Shown piece by piece: positions 5,967-6,479 of a stretch of DNA of 6,479 bases. Made by a program: the position numbers and the translations under genes. How positions within the stretch are numbered: position 1 is the stretch's first letter; every line of letters starts with the position of its first letter. Under the pieces are notes generated by a model. It had not been told where the DNA came from. It did not search any database and saw only the letters and a list, made by a program, of their open reading frames with translations. Source of the DNA: an uncultured Actinomycetes bacterium (GTDB lineage Bacteria > Actinomycetota > Thermoleophilia > Miltoncostaeales > Miltoncostaeaceae); the NCBI GenBank assembly GCA_937862675.1, contig CALMEC010000388.1, positions 1 to 6,479 on the forward strand, read 5' to 3'.

Positions 5967-6479
5967 CGACCACCTCACCGTTCACCACAATCGACCGGGC
6001 GATCGAGGAGATCCGCGCCGGCCGGATGGTCATCGTCTGCGACTCGGAGGACCGCGAGAACGAGGGCGACCTCGTGATGGCCGCCCAGTTCGCGACGCCC
6101 GAGGCCATCAACTTCATGGCGACGAACGCCCGTGGACTGATCTGCCTGTCGCTCACCGAAGAGCGTTGCGAGTACCTGGGGCTCAGCCTCGCGGTCCGGC
6201 GCAACGAGACGCCGTACGGCACGGCGTTCACCGACTCCATCGAGGCCCGCGACGGCGTCACCACCGGGATCTCGGCGGCCGACCGCTCCCGCACCGTCAT
6301 GGTCGCGATCGACCCGGAGAGCACCCCGGACGACCTGGTGAAACCCGGTCACGTGTTCCCGCTGCGCGCCCAGAACGGCGGGGTCCTGAAGCGCGCGGGC
6401 CACACGGAGGCGGCCGTGGGCCTGGCGCGCATGGCCGGGCTGATCCCCGCGGGGGGCCTCTCCGAGGGCATGAAACAGG
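5963..6479 (+). CDS. ribBA: 3,4-dihydroxy-2-butanone 4-phosphate synthase, N-terminal part of probable bifunctional RibBA (partial)
   Basis: 172 residues are visible; the gene runs off the right edge. The RibB domain turns ribulose-5-phosphate into 3,4-dihydroxy-2-butanone 4-phosphate plus formate, giving the four-carbon unit for lumazine. Visible motifs: CDSEDRENEGDL (26-37), the acidic Mg2+/substrate loop; ARGLICLSLTEERC (56-69); GTAFTDSIEARDGVTTGISAADRSRT (86-111, in two conserved parts); GHVFPLRA (129-136); and RAGHTEAAVGLARMAGL (144-160) with catalytic His147. Glu168 lies 21 residues later, the spacing of the E. coli His153/Glu174 pair. The stretch usually reading 'AGVICEIMNEDG' here reads AGGLSEGMKQ (163-172), in the last bases of the window. 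That a GTP cyclohydrolase II domain follows is inferred from actinobacterial practice; it is outside the window, so a single-domain RibB cannot be excluded. The start overlaps the ribE stop (ATGA, 5963-5966). Confidence 0.9.
   Translation, partial: MTTTSPFTTIDRAIEEIRAGRMVIVCDSEDRENEGDLVMAAQFATPEAINFMATNARGLICLSLTEERCEYLGLSLAVRRNETPYGTAFTDSIEARDGVTTGISAADRSRTVMVAIDPESTPDDLVKPGHVFPLRAQNGGVLKRAGHTEAAVGLARMAGLIPAGGLSEGMKQ

Overview
This is a very GC-rich window in which every supported gene reads on the + strand. Gene order, strong G/C third-position bias, ATGA-type gene overlaps and a probable leaderless start point to Actinomycetota. The charged N-terminal extension on Def, the 'PHIGVR' stretch in Fmt and 'AQSRAS' in RsmB resemble Thermoleophilia-type proteins as I remember them. 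That finer placement is from memory and is uncertain.

Layout. Positions 1-482 are the 3' end of a gene I cannot identify. Positions 486-3264 are a tight block def-fmt-rsmB: peptide deformylase, methionyl-tRNA formyltransferase and 16S rRNA m5C967 methyltransferase, with overlapping junctions. Positions 3265-3577 are the only real gap. It has lower G/C than its surroundings, contains several perfect inverted repeats and a possible pseudoknot, and ends in a -10-like box 7 nt before the rpe start. Positions 3578-6479 are a second overlapping block rpe-ribD-ribE-ribBA, with ribBA cut by the window end.

How the genes work together. Fmt formylates initiator Met-tRNA and Def removes the formyl group from new proteins; RsmB modifies the ribosomal decoding region. 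In the second block, Rpe interconverts ribulose-5-phosphate and xylulose-5-phosphate. Ribulose-5-phosphate is the substrate of the RibB domain, which makes the four-carbon unit of lumazine. RibD performs the deamination and reduction after GTP cyclohydrolase II, and RibE makes riboflavin from lumazine. The block is therefore a riboflavin operon with a pentose-phosphate enzyme at its head. GTP cyclohydrolase II and lumazine synthase (ribH) would be expected just past the right edge.

No defence system, mobile element, CRISPR array, tRNA or rRNA was seen. The coding genes are ordinary housekeeping genes. The part most worth a second look is the structured gap at 3265-3577. The last ~27 bases of the window also deserve attention, because they break a conserved RibB motif.
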